Positions 1 through 16,200 of a DNA stretch of 64,000 bases are shown piece after piece. The translations under genes and the position numbers were made by a program. Location of the stretch: positions 11,766,790-11,830,789 of the forward strand of contig OZ026844.1 in NCBI GenBank assembly GCA_964023205.1, in the 5' to 3' direction. A model generated the notes under the pieces. It did no database searches. It was given only the letters and a program-made list of their open reading frames with translations, and was not told where the DNA came from. This DNA comes from Lutraria lutraria (lineage: Eukaryota; Mollusca; Bivalvia; Venerida; Mactridae). Each line of letters opens with the position of its first letter. Within the stretch, counting starts at the first letter, position 1.

Positions 1-3000
1 TGTCATTATATGATGTGCATTTATCAATATATTATGTCAAACCATCCTTACATGGAGTCAACAAGTCATTATATCATGTCAATGTGTCATTATATGATGT
101 GCATTTATCAATATATTATGTCAAACCATCCTTATATGGAGTCAACAAGTCATTATATGATGTGCATTTTTCAATATATTATGTCAAACCATCCTTATAT
201 GGAGTCAACAAGTCATTATATCATGTCGATGTGTCATTATATGATGTGCATTTATCAATATATTATGTCAAACAATCCTTATATGGAGTCAACAAATCAT
301 TATATCATGTCGATGTGTCATTATACGATGTGCATTTATCAATATATTATGTCAAACCATCCTTACATGGAGTCAACAAGTCATTATATGATGTGCATTT
401 ATCAATATATTATGTCAAACCATCCTTATATGGAGTCAACAAGTGATTATATCATGTCGATGTGTCATTATATGATGTGCATTTATCAATATATTATGTC
501 AAACCATCCTTATATGGAGTCAACAAGTCATTATATCATGCCGATGTGTCATTATACGATGTGCATTTATCAACATATTATGTCAAACCATCCTTACATG
601 GAGTCAACAAGTCATTATATCATGTCGATGTGTCATTATACGATGTGCATTTATCAATATATTATGTTAAACCATCCTTACATGGAGTCAACAAGTCATT
701 ATATCATGTCGATGTGTCATTATACGATGTGCGTTTGTCAATATATTATGTCAATCCATCCTTATATGGAGTCAACAAGTCATTAAATCATGTCGATGTG
801 ACCTTATATGATGTGCATTTATCAATATATTATATCAAACGATCCTTATATGGAGTCAACAAGTCATTATATCATGTCGATGTGTCATTATATGATGTGC
901 ATTTATCAATATATTATGTCAAACCATCCTTACATGGAGTCAACAAGTCATTATATGATGTGCATTTATCAATATATTATGTCAAACCATCCTTATATGG
1001 AGTCAACAAGTCATTATATCATGTTGATGTGTCATTATATGATGTGCATTTATCAATATATTATGTCAAACCATCCTTATATGGAGTCAACAAGTCATTA
1101 TATCATGTCGATGTGTCATTATACGATGTGCATTTATCAATATATTATGTTAAACCATCCTTACATGGAGTCAACAAGTCATTATATCATGTCGATGTGT
1201 CATTATACGATGTGCATTTGTCAATATATTATGTCAATCCATGCTTATATGGAGTCAACAAGTCATTATATCATGTCGATGTGTCATTATACGATGTGCA
1301 TTTATCAATATATTATGTCAAACCATCATTATATGGAGTCAACAAGTCATTATATCATGTCGATGTGTCATTATATGATGTGCATTTATCAATATATTAT
1401 GTCAAACCATCCTAACATGGAGTCAACAAGTCATTATATCATGCCGATGTGTCATTATACGATGTGCATTTATCAATATATTATGTCAAACCATCCTTAT
1501 ATGGAGTCAACAAGTCATTATATCATGTCGATGTGTCATTATACGATGTGGATTTATCAATATATTATGTTAAACCATCCTTATATAGAGTCAACAAGTC
1601 ATTATATCATGTCGATGTGTCATTATATGATGTGCATTTATCAATATATTTTATCAAACGATCCTTACATGGAGTCAACAAGTCATTATATCATGTCGAT
1701 GTGTCATTATATTATGTCAATGTGTCATTATACGATGTGCATAATCCATTTATCAATATATTTTGTCAAACCATCCTTATATGGAGTCAAAAAGTCATTA
1801 TATCATGTCGATATGTCATTATATGATGTGTATTTATCAATATATTTTGTCAAATCATCCTTATATAGAGTCAACAAGTCATTATATCATGTCGATGTGT
1901 CATTATATGATGTGCATTTATCAATATATTATGTCAAATCATCCATATATAGAGTCAACAAGTCATTATATCATGTCGATGTGACCTTATATTATGTCGA
2001 TGTGTCATTATACGATGTCCATTTATCAATATCTTTTGTCAAACCATCCTTATATAGAGTCAACAAGTCATTATATCATGTCGATATGTCATTATATGAT
2101 ATTTTGTCAAACCATCCTTATATGGAGTCAACAAGACATTATATCATGTCGATGTGTCATTATATGATGTGCATTTATCAATATATTTCTTCAAAACCAT
2201 CCTTATATGGAGTCAACAAGTCATTATATCATGTCGATGTGTCATTATATTATGTCAATGTGTCATTATAGGATGTGCATAATCCATTTATCAATATATT
2301 TTGTCAAACCATCCTTATATGTAGTCAACAAGTCATTATATCATGTCGATGTGACCTTATATTATGTCAATGTGTCATTATACGATGTGCATAATCCATT
2401 TATCAATATATTTTGTCAAACCATCCTTATATGGAGTCAAAAAGTCATTATATCATGTCGATATGTCATTATATGATGTGTATTTATCAATATATTTTGT
2501 CAAATCATCCTTATATAGAGTCAACAAGTCATTATATCATGTCGATGTGACCTTATATTATGTCGATGTGTCATTATACGATGTCCATTTATCAATATCT
2601 TTTGTCAAACCATCCTTATATAGAGTCAACAAGTCATTATATCATGTCGATATGTCATTATATGATATTTTGTCAAACCATCCTTATATGGAGTCAACAA
2701 GACATTATATCATGTCGATGTGTCATTATATGATGTGCATTTATCAATATATTTCTTCAAAACCATCCTTATATGGAGTCAACAAGTCATTATATCATGT
2801 CGATGTGTCATTATATGATGTGCATTTATCAATATATTATGTCAAATCATCCATATATGGAGTCAAAAAGACATTATATCATGTCGATGTGTCATTATAT
2901 GATGTCCATTTATCAATATATTATGTCAAACCATCCTTACATGGAGTCAACAAGTCATTAAATTATGTCGATGTGGTATTATATGATGTGCATTTATCAA

Positions 3001-4030
3001 TATATTATGTCAAATCATCCATATATGGAGTCAACAAGTCATTATATCATGTCGATGTGTGATTATATGATGTGCATTTATCAACATGTTATGTCAAACC
3101 ATCCTTATAATAGAGACAACAAGTCAGTATATCATGTCGATGTGTCATTATATGATGTGCATTTATCAATATATTATGTCAAACCATCCTTATATGGAGT
3201 CAACAAGTCATTATATCATGTCGATGTGTCATTATATGATGTGCATTTATCAATATATTATGTCAAATCATCCTTATATAGAGTCAACAAGTCATTATAT
3301 CATGTCGATGTGTCATTATACGATGTGCATTTATCAATATATTATGTTAAACCATCCTTACATGGAGTCAACAAGTCATTATATCATGTCGATGTGTCAT
3401 TATACGATGTGCATTTATCAATATATTTCTTCAAAACCATCCTTATATGGAGTCAACAAGTCATTATATCATGTCGATGTGTCATTATACGATGTGCATT
3501 TGTCAATATATTATGTCAATCCATCCTTATATGGAGTCAACAAGTCATTATATCATGTCGATGTGTCATTATATGATGTGCATTTATCAATATATTATGT
3601 CAAACCATCCTTATATGGAGTCAACAAGTCATTATATGATGTGCATTTATCAATATATTATGTCAAACCATCCTTATATGGAGTCAACAAGTCATTATAT
3701 CATGTCGATGTGTCATAATATGATGTGCATTTATCAATATATTATGTCAAACCATCCTTATATGGAGTCAACAAGTCATTATATCATGTCGATGTGTCAT
3801 TATACGATGTGCATTTATCAATATATTATGTCAAACCATCCTTACATGGAGTCAACAAGTCATTATATGATGTGCATTTATCAATATATTATGTCAAACC
3901 ATCCTGATATGAAGTCAACAAGTCATTATATCATGTCGATGTGTCATTATATGACGTGCATTTATCAATATATTATGTCAAACCATCCTTATATGGAGTC
4001 AACAAGACATTATATGATGTGCATTTATCA

Positions 4031-7000
4031 ATATATTATGTCAAACCATCCTTATATGGAGTCAACAAGTCATTATATCATGTCGATGTGTCATTATATG
4101 ATGTGCATTTATCAATATATTATGTCAAACCATCCTTATATGGAGTCAACAAGTCATTATATCATGTCGATGTGTCATTATACGATGTGCATTTATCAAT
4201 ATATAATGTCAAACCATCCTTATATGGAGTCAACAAGTCATTATATCATGTCGATGTGTCATTATATGATGTGCATTTATCAATATATTATGTCAAACCA
4301 TCCTTACATGGAGTCAACAAGTCATTATATCATGCCGATGTGTCATTATACGATGTGCATTTATCAATATATTATGTCAAACCATCCTTACATGGAGTCA
4401 AGAAGTCATTATATAATGTGCATTTATCAATATATTATGTCAAACCATCCTTATATGGAGTCAACAAGTGATTATATCATGTCGATGTGTCATTATATGA
4501 TGTGCATTTATCAATATATTATGTCGAACCATCCGTACATGGAGTCAACAAGTCATTATAACATGCCGATGTGTCATTATACGATGTGCATTTATCAACA
4601 TATTATGTCAAACCATCCTTACATGGAGTCAACAAGTCATTATATCATGTCGATGTGTCATTATACGATGTGCATGTGTCAATATATTATGTCAATCCAT
4701 CCCTATATGGAGTCAACAAGTCATTATATCATGTCGATGTGTCATTATACGATGTGCATTTATCAATATATTATGTCAAACCATCCTTACATGGAGTCAA
4801 CAAGTCATTATATCATGTCGATGTGTCATTATATGATGTGCATTTATCAATATATTATGTCAAATCATCCTTATATAGAGTCAACAAGTCATTATATCAT
4901 GTCGATGTGTCATTATATGATGTGCATTTATCAATATATTATGTCAAATCATCCATATATAGAGTCAACAAGTCATTATATCATGTCGATGTGACCTTAT
5001 ATTATGTCGATGTGTCATTATACGATGTCAATTTATCAATATCTTTTGTCAAACCATCCTTATATAGAGTCAACAAGTCATTATATCATGTCGATATGTC
5101 ATTATATGATATTTTGTCAAACCATCCTTATATGGAGTGAACAAGACATTATATCATGTTGATGTGTCATTATATGATGTGCATTTATCAATATATTTCT
5201 TCAAAACCATCCTTATATGGAGTCAACAAGTCATTATATCATGTCTATGTGTCATTATACGATGTGCATTTGTCAATATATTATGTCAATCCATCCTTAT
5301 ATGGAGTCAACAAGTTATTAAATCATGTCGATGTGACCTTATATGATGTGCATTTATCAATATATTATATCAAATTATCCTTATATAGAGTCAACAAGTC
5401 ATTATATCATGTCGATGTGTCATTATATGATGTGCATTTATCAATATATTATATCAAACGATCCTTACATGGAGTCAACATGTCTTTATATCATGTCGAT
5501 GTGTCATTATATGATGTGCATTTATCAATATATTATGTCAAACCTTCCTTACATGGAGTCAACAAGTCATTATATCATGTCGATGTGTCATTATATGATG
5601 TGCATTTATCAATATATTATGTCAAACCATCCTTATATGGAGTCAACAAGTCATTATATGATGTGCATTTATCAATATATTATGTCAAACCATCCTTATA
5701 TGGAGTCAACAAGTCATTATATCATGTCGATGTGTCATTATATGATGTGCATTTATCAATATATTATGTCAAACCATCCTTATATGGAGTCAACAAGTCA
5801 TTATATCATGTCGATGTGTCATTATATGATGTGCATTTATCAATATATTATGTCAAACCATCCTGATATGGAGTCAACAAGTCATTATATCATGTCGATG
5901 TGTCATTATATGATGTGCATTTATCAATATATTATGTCAAACCATCCTTATATGGAGTCAACAAGTCATTATATGATGTGCATTTATCAATATATTATGT
6001 CAAACCATCCTTATATGGAGTCAACAAGTCATTATATCATGTCGATGTGTCATTATATGATGTGCATTTATCAATATATTATGTCAAACCATCCTTATAT
6101 GGAGTCAACAAGTCATTATATCATGTCGATGTGTCATTATACGATGTGCATTTATCAATATATTATGTCAAACCATCCTTATCTGGAGTCAACAAGTCAT
6201 TATATCATGTCGATGTGTCATTATATGATGTGCATTTATCAATACATTATGTCAAACCATCCTTACATGGAGTCAACAAGTCATTATATCATGCCGATGT
6301 GTCATTATACGATGCGCATTTATCAATATATTATGTCAAACCATCCTTACATGGAGTCAACAAGTCATTATATCATGTCGATGTGTCATTATACGATCTG
6401 GATTTATCAATATATTATGTTAAACCATCCTTACATGGAGTCAACAAGTCATAATATCATGTCGATGTGTCATTATACGATGTGCATTTGTCAATATATT
6501 ATGTCAATCCATCCTTATATGGAGTCAACAAGTCATTATATCATGTCGATGTTACCTTATATGATGTGCATTTATCAATATATTATATCAGATCATCCTT
6601 ATATAGAGTCAACAAGTCATTATATCATGTCGATGTGTCATTATATGATGTGCATTTATCAATATATTATATCAAACGATCCTTACATGGAGTCAACAAG
6701 TCATTATATCATGTCGATGTGTCATTATATGATGTGCATTTATCAATATATTATGTCAAACCATCCTTACATGGAGTCAACAAGTCATTATATCATGTCA
6801 ATGTGTCATTATATGATGTGCATTTATCAATATATTATGTCAAACCATCCTTATATGGAGTCAACAAGTCATTATATGATGTGCATTTTTCAATATATTA
6901 TGTCAAACCATCCTTATATGGAGTCAACAAGTCATTATATCATGTCGATGTGTCATTATATGATGTGCATTTATCAATATATTATGTCAAACCATCCTTA

Positions 7001-9754
7001 TATGGAGTCAACAAGTCATTATATCATGTCGATGTGTCATTATACGATGTGCATTTATCAATATATAATGTCAAACCATCCTTATATGGAGTCAACAAGT
7101 CATTATATCATGTCGATGTGTCATTATATGATGTGCATTTATCAATATATTATGTCAAACCATCCTTACATGGAGTCAACAAGTCATTATATCATGCCGA
7201 TGTGTCATTATACGATGTGCATTTATCAATATATTATGTCAAACCATCCTTACATGGAGTCAAGAAGTCATTATATAATGTGCATTTATCAATATATTAT
7301 GTCAAACCATCCTTATATGGAGTCAACAAGTGATTATATCATGTCGATGTGTCATTATATGATGTGCATTTATCAATATATTATGTCGAACCATCCGTAC
7401 ATGGAGTCAACAAGTCATTATAACATGCCGATGTGTCATTATACGATGTGCATTTATCAACATATTATGTCAAACCATCCTTACATGGAGTCAACAAGTC
7501 ATTATATCATGTCGATGTGTCATTATACGATGTGCATGTGTCAATATATTATGTCAATCCATCCCTATATGGAGTCAACAAGTCATTATATCATGTCGAT
7601 GTGTCATTATACGATGTGCATTTATCAATATATTATGTCAAACCATCCTTACATGGAGTCAACAAGTCATTATATCATGTCGATGTGTCATTATATGATG
7701 TGCATTTATCAATATATTATGTCAAATCATCCTTATATAGAGTCAACAAGTCATTATATCATGTCGATGTGTCATTATATGATGTGCATTTATCAATATA
7801 TTATGTCAAATCATCCATATATAGAGTCAACAAGTCATTATATCATGTCGATGTGACCTTATATTATGTCGATGTGTCATTATACGATGTCAATTTATCA
7901 ATATCTTTTGTCAAACCATCCTTATATAGAGTCAACAAGTCATTATATCATGTCGATATGTCATTATATGATATTTTGTCAAACCATCCTTATATGGAGT
8001 GAACAAGACATTATATCATGTTGATGTGTCATTATATGATGTGCATTTATCAATATATTTCTTCAAAACCATCCTTATATGGAGTCAACAAGTCATTATA
8101 TCATGTCTATGTGTCATTATACGATGTGCATTTGTCAATATATTATGTCAATCCATCCTTATATGGAGTCAACAAGTTATTAAATCATGTCGATGTGACC
8201 TTATATGATGTGCATTTATCAATATATTATATCAAATTATCCTTATATAGAGTCAACAAGTCATTATATCATGTCGATGTGTCATTATATGATGTGCATT
8301 TATCAATATATTATATCAAACGATCCTTACATGGAGTCAACATGTCTTTATATCATGTCGATGTGTCATTATATGATGTGCATTTATCAATATATTATGT
8401 CAAACCTTCCTTACATGGAGTCAACAAGTCATTATATCATGTCGATGTGTCATTATATGATGTGCATTTATCAATATATTATGTCAAACCATCCTTATAT
8501 GGAGTCAACAAGTCATTATATGATGTGCATTTATCAATATATTATGTCAAACCATCCTTATATGGAGTCAACAAGTCATTATATCATGTCGATGTGTCAT
8601 TATATGATGTGCATTTATCAATATATTATGTCAAACCATCCTTATATGGAGTCAACAAGTCATTATATCATGTCGATGTGTCATTATATGATGTGCATTT
8701 ATCAATATATTATGTCAAACCATCCTGATATGGAGTCAACAAGTCATTATATCATGTCGATGTGTCATTATATGATGTGCATTTATCAATATATTATGTC
8801 AAACCATCCTTATATGGAGTCAACAAGTCATTATATGATGTGCATTTATCAATATATTATGTCAAACCATCCTTATATGGAGTCAACAAGTCATTATATC
8901 ATGTCGATGTGTCATTATATGATGTGCATTTATCAATATATTATGTCAAACCATCCTTATATGGAGTCAACAAGTCATTATATCATGTCGATGTGTCATT
9001 ATACGATGTGCATTTATCAATATATTATGTCAAACCATCCTTATCTGGAGTCAACAAGTCATTATATCATGTCGATGTGTCATTATATGATGTGCATTTA
9101 TCAATACATTATGTCAAACCATCCTTACATGGAGTCAACAAGTCATTATATCATGCCGATGTGTCATTATACGATGCGCATTTATCAATATATTATGTCA
9201 AACCATCCTTACATGGAGTCAACAAGTCATTATATCATGTCGATGTGTCATTATACGATCTGGATTTATCAATATATTATGTTAAACCATCCTTACATGG
9301 AGTCAACAAGTCATAATATCATGTCGATGTGTCATTATACGATGTGCATTTGTCAATATATTATGTCAATCCATCCTTATATGGAGTCAACAAGTCATTA
9401 TATCATGTCGATGTTACCTTATATGATGTGCATTTATCAATATATTATATCAGATCATCCTTATATAGAGTCAACAAGTCATTATATCATGTCGATGTGT
9501 CATTATATGATGTGCATTTATCAATATATTATATCAAACGATCCTTACATGGAGTCAACAAGTCATTATATCACGTCGATGTGTCATTATATGATGTGCA
9601 TTTATCAATATATTATGTCAAACCATCCTTACATGGAGTCAACAAGTCATTATATCATGTCAATGTGTCATTATATGATGTGCATTTATCAATATATTAT
9701 GTCAAACCATCCTTATATGGAGTCAACAAGTCATTATATGATGTGCATTTTTCA
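4031..9754. repeat. 2,862-bp tandem block duplication inside the satellite
   Basis: Bases 4,031-6,892 recur at 6,893-9,754, an offset of 2,862, and the match continues to about 9,852. It breaks where AACCATCC (near 6,990) faces AACAATCC (near 9,852). Spot comparison showed isolated differences only, such as ATCATGTCG near 6,710 against ATCACGTCG near 9,573. The block carries one GATATTTTGTC deletion unit and one TTTCTTCAAAACC unit. These explain why 2,862 is not a multiple of 21: minus 16 plus 1 leaves 6 modulo 21. A diverged further copy lies near 14.0-17 kb, at an offset of 6,942. Confidence 0.85.
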
Positions 9755-9850
9755 ATATATTATGTCAAACCATCCTTATATGGAGTCAACAAGTCATTAT
9801 ATCATGTCGATGTGTCATTATATGATGTGCATTTATCAATATATTATGTC

Positions 9851-10018
9851 AAACAATCCTTATATGGAGTCAACAAATCATTATATCATGTCGATGTGTC
9901 ATTATACGATGTGCATTTATCAATATATTATGTCAAACAATCCTTATATGGAGTCAACAAATCATTATATCATGTCGATGTGTCATTATACGATGTGCAT
10001 TTATCAATATATTATGTC
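9851..10018. repeat. Private duplication of a single 84-bp unit
   Basis: A unit marked by two rare variants, AAACAATCC and CAACAAATCATT, occurs twice in a row, 84 bp apart. The corresponding places near 271-300 and near 16,790-16,820 carry it once. The extra unit also accounts for the change in spacing between the 7-10 kb and 14-17 kb copies, from 6,942 to 6,858 (difference 84). It looks like the trace of a single unequal exchange or slippage event. Confidence 0.85.
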
Positions 10019-12639
10019 AAACCATCCTTACATGGAGTCAACAAGTCATTATATGATGTGCATTTATCAATATATTATGTCAAACCATCCTTATATGGAG
10101 TCAACAAGTGATTATATCATGTCGATGTGTCATTATATGATGTGCATTTATCAATATATTATGTCAAACCATCCTTATATGGAGTCAACAAGTCATTATA
10201 TCATGCCGATGTGTCATTATACGATGTGCATTTATCAACATATTATGTCAAACCATCCTTACATGGAGTCAACAAGTCATTATATCATGTCGATGTGTCA
10301 TTATACGATGTGCATTTATCAATATATTATGTTAAACCATCCTTACATGGAGTCAACAAGTCATTATATCATGTCGATGTGTCATTATACGATGTGCGTT
10401 TGTCAATATATTATGTCAATCCATCCTTATATGGAGTCAACAAGTCATTAAATCATGTCGATGTGACCTTATATGATGTGCATTTATCAATATATTATAT
10501 CAAACGATCCTTATATGGAGTCAACAAGTCATTATATCATGTCGATGTGTCATTATATGATGTGCATTTATCAATATATTATGTCAAACCATCCTTACAT
10601 GGAGTCAACAAGTCATTATATGATGTGCATTTATCAATATATTATGTCAAACCATCCTTATATGGAGTCAACAAGTCATTATATCATGTTGATGTGTCAT
10701 TATATGATGTGCATTTATCAATATATTATGTCAAACCATCCTTATATGGAGTCAACAAGTCATTATATCATGTCGATGTGTCATTATACGATGGGCATTT
10801 ATCAATATATTATGTTAAACCATCCTTACATGGAGTCAACAAGTCATTATATCATGTCGATGTGTCATTATACGATGTGCATTTATCAATATATTATGTT
10901 AAACCATCCTTACATGGAGTCAACAAGTCATTATATCATGTCGATGTGTCATTATACGATGTGCATTTATCAATATATTATGTCAAACCATCATTATATG
11001 GAGTCAACAAGTCATTATATCATGTCGATGTGTCATTATATGATGTGCATTTATCAATATATTATGTCAAACCATCCTAACATGGAGTCAACAAGTCATT
11101 ATATCATGCCGATGTGTCATTATACGATGTGCATTTATCAATATATTATGTCAAACCATCCTTATATGGAGTCAACAAGTCATTATATCATGTCGATGTG
11201 TCATTATATTATGTCAATGTGTCATTATACGATGTGCATAATCCATTTATCAATATATTTTGTCAAACCATCCTTATATGGAGTCAAAAAGTCATTATAT
11301 CATGTCGATATGTCATTATATGATGTGTATTTATCAATATATTTTGTCAAATCATCCTTATATAGAGTCAACAAGTCATTATATCATGTCGATGTGTCAT
11401 TATATGATGTGCATTTATCAATATATTATGTCAAATCATCCATATATAGAGTCAACAAGTCATTATATCATGTCGATGCGACCTTATATTATGTCGATGT
11501 GTCATTATACGATGTCCATTTATCAATATCTTTTGTCAAACCATCCTTATATAGAGTCAACAAGTCATTATATCATGTCGATATGTCATTATATTATATT
11601 TTGTCAAACCATCCTTATATGGAGTCAACAAGACATTATATCATGTCGATGTGTCATTATATGATGTGCATTTATCAATATATTTCTTCAAAACCATCCT
11701 TATATGGAGTCAACAAGTCATTATATCATGTCGATGTGTCATTATATTATGTCAATGTGTCATTATAGGATGTGCATAATCCATTTATCAATATATTTTG
11801 TCAAACCATCCTTATATGGAGTCAACAAGTCATTATATCATGTCGATATGTCATTATATGATGTGTATTTATCAATATATTTTGTCAAATCATCCTTATA
11901 TAGAGTCAACAAGTCATTATATCATGTCGATGTGTCATTATATGATGTGCATTTATCAATATATTATGTCAAATCATCCATATATAGAGTCAACAAGTCA
12001 TTATATCATGTCGATGTGACCTTATATTATGTCGATGTGTCATTATACGATGTCCATTTATCAATATCTTTTGTCAAACCATCCTTATATAGAGTCAACA
12101 AGTCATTATATCATGTCGATATGTCATTATATGATATTTTGTCAAACCATCCTTATATGGAGTCAACAAGACATTATATCATGTCGATGTGTCATTATAT
12201 GATGTGCATTTATCAATATATTTCTTCAAAACCATCCTTATATGGAGTCAACAAGTCATTATATCATGTCGATGTGTCATTATATGATGTGCATTTATCA
12301 ATATATTATGTCAAATCATCCATATATGGAGTCAAAAAGACATTATATCATGTCGATGTGTCATTATATGATGTGCATTTATCAATATATTATGTCAAAC
12401 CATCCTTACATGGAGTCAACAAGTCATTAAATTATGTCGATGTGGTATTATATGATGTGCATTTATCAATATATTATGTCAAATCATCCATATATGGAGT
12501 CAACAAGTCATTATATCATGTCGATGTGTGATTATATGATGTGCATTTATCAACATGTTATGTCAAACCATCCTTATAATAGAGACAACAAGTCAGTATA
12601 TCATGTCGATGTGTCATTATATGATGTGCATTTATCAAT

Positions 12640-13200
12640 ATATTATGTCAAATCATCAGTACATGGAGTCAACAAGACATTATATCATGCCGATGTGTCA
12701 TTATATGATGTGAATTTATCAATATATTATGTCAAATCATCCTTATATGGAGTCAACAAGACATTATATCATGCCGATGTGTCATTATATGATGTGCATT
12801 TATCAATATATTATGTCAAATCATCCTTAAATGGAGTCAACAAGACATTATATCATGCCGATGTGTCATTACATGATGTGCATTTATCAATATATTATGT
12901 CAAATCATCCTTACATGGAGTCAACAAGACATTATATCATGCTGATGTGTCATTAAATGATGTGCATTTATCAATATATCATGTCAAATCATCCTTATAT
13001 GGAGTCAACAAGATATTATATCATGCCGATGTGTTATTATAATATGTGCATTTATCAATATATTATGTCAAATCATCAGTACATGGAGTCAACAAGACAT
13101 TATATCATGCTGATGTGTCATTATATGATGTGCATTTATCAATGTATCATGTCAAATCATCCTTATATGGAGTCAACAAGACATTATATCATGTCGATGT
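12640..13200. repeat. Variant monomer subfamily block
   Basis: Successive units here share a set of linked variants rarely seen elsewhere: CAAATCATC instead of CAAACCATC, CAACAAGACATT instead of CAACAAGTCATT, and CATGCCGATG or CATGCTGATG. A shorter block with the same signature lies at about 19,780-20,030. The run is a locally homogenised subfamily within the array. Confidence 0.7.
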
Positions 13201-16200
13201 GTCATTATACGATGTGCATTTGTCAATATATTATGTCAATCCATCCTTATATGGAGTCAACAAGTCATTAAATCATGTCGATGTGACCTTATATGATGTG
13301 CATTTATCAATATATTATATCAAATTATCCTTATATATAGTCAACAAGTCTTTATATCATGTCGATGTGTCATTATATGATGTGCATTTATCAATATATT
13401 ATGTCAAACCTTCCTTACATGGAGTCAACAAGTCATTATATCATGTCGATGTGTCATTATATGATGTGCATTTATCAATATATTATGTCAAACCATCCTT
13501 ATATGGAGTCAACAAGTCATTATATGATGTGCATTTATCAATATATTATGTCAAACCATCCTTATATGGAGTCAACAAGTCATTATATCATGTCGATGTG
13601 TCATAATATGATGTGCATTTATCAATATATTATGTCAAACCATCCTTATATGGAGTCAACAAGTCATTATATCATGTCGATGTGTCATTATACGATGTGC
13701 ATTTATCAATATATTATGTCAAACCATCCTTACATGGAGTCAACAAGTCATTATATGATGTGCATTTATCAATATATTATGTCAAACCATCCTTATATGG
13801 AGTCAACAAGACATTATATGATGTGCATTTATCAATATATTATGTCAAACCATCCTTATATGGAGTCAACAAGTCATTATATCATGTCGATGTGTCATTA
13901 TATGATGTGCATTTATCAATATATTATGTCAAACCATCCTTATATGGAGTCAACAAGTCATTATATCATGTCGATGTGTCATTATACGATGTGCATTTAT
14001 CAATATATAATGTCAAACCATCCTTATATGGAGTCAACAAGTCATTATATCATGTCGATGTGTCATTATATGATGTGCATTTATCAATATATTATGTCAA
14101 ACCATCCTTACATGGAGTCAACAAGTCATTATATCATGCCGATGTGTCATTATACGATGTGCATTTATCAATATATTATGTCAAACCATCCTTACATGGA
14201 GTCAAGAAGTCATTATATAATGTGCATTTATCAATATATTATGTCAAACCATCCTTATATGGAGTCAACAAGTGATTATATCATGTCGATGTGTCATTAT
14301 ATGATGTGCATTTATCAATATATTATGTCGAACCATCCGTACATGGAGTCAACAAGTCATTATAACATGCCGATGTGTCATTATACGATGTGCATTTATC
14401 AACATATTATGTCAAACCATCCTTACATGGAGTCAACAAGTCATTATATCATGTCGATGTGTCATTATACGATGTGCATGTGTCAATATATTATGTCAAT
14501 CCATCCCTATATGGAGTCAACAAGTCATTATATCATGTCGATGTGTCATTATACGATGTGCATTTATCAATATATTATGTCAAACCATCCTTACATGGAG
14601 TCAACAAGTCATTATATCATGTCGATGTGTCATTATATGATGTGCATTTATCAATATATTATGTCAAATCATCCTTATATAGAGTCAACAAGTCATTATA
14701 TCATGTCGATGTGTCATTATATGATGTGCATTTATCAATATATTATGTCAAATCATCCATATATAGAGTCAACAAGTCATTATATCATGTCGATGTGACC
14801 TTATATTATGTCGATGTGTCATTATACGATGTCAATTTATCAATATCTTTTGTCAAACCATCCTTATATAGAGTCAACAAGTCATTATATCATGTCGATA
14901 TGTCATTATATGATATTTTGTCAAACCATCCTTATATGGAGTGAACAAGACATTATATCATGTTGATGTGTCATTATATGATGTGCATTTATCAATATAT
15001 TTCTTCAAAACCATCCTTATATGGAGTCAACAAGTCATTATATCATGTCGATGTGTCATTATACGATGTGCATTTGTCAATATATTATGTCAATCCATCC
15101 TTATATGGAGTCAACAAGTTATTAAATCATGTCGATGTGACCTTATATGATGTGCATTTATCAATATATTATATCAAATTATCCTTATATAGAGTCAACA
15201 AGTCATTATATCATGTCGATGTGTCATTATATGATGTGCATTTATCAATATATTATATCAAACGATCCTTACATGGAGTCAACATGTCTTTATATCATGT
15301 CGATGTGTCATTATATGATGTGCATTTATCAATATATTATGTCAAACCTTCCTTACATGGAGTCAACAAGTCATTATATCATGTCGATGTGTCATTATAT
15401 GATGTGCATTTATCAATATATTATGTCAAACCATCCTTATATGGAGTCAACAAGTCATTATATGATGTGCATTTATCAATATATTATGTCAAACCATCCT
15501 TATATGGAGTCAACAAGTCATTATATCATGTCGATGTGTCATTATATGATGTGCATTTATCAATATAGTATGTCAAACCATCCTTATATGGAGTCAACAA
15601 GTCATTATATCATGTCGATGTGTCATTATATGATGTGCATTTATCAATATATTATGTCAAACCATCCTGATATGGAGTCAACAAGTCATTATATCATGTC
15701 GATGTGTCATTATATGATGTGCATTTATCAATATATTATGTCAAACCATCCTTATATGGAGTCAACAAGTCATTATATGATGTGCATTTATCAATATATT
15801 ATGTCAAACCATCCTTATATGGAGTCAACAAGTCATTATATCATGTCGATGTGTCATTATATGATGTGCATTTATCAATATATTATGTCAAACCATCCTT
15901 ATATGGAGTCAACAAGTCATTATATCATGTCGATGTGTCATTATACGATGTGCATTTATCAATATATTATGTCAAACCATCCTTATCTGGAGTCAACAAG
16001 TCATTATATCATGTCGATGTGTCATTATATGATGTGCATTTATCAATACATTATGTCAAACCATCCTTACATGGAGTCAACAAGTCATTATATCATGCCG
16101 ATGTGTCATTATACGATGCGCATTTATCAATATATTATGTCAAACCATCCTTACATGGAGTCAACAAGTCATTATATCATGTCGATGTGTCATTATACGA

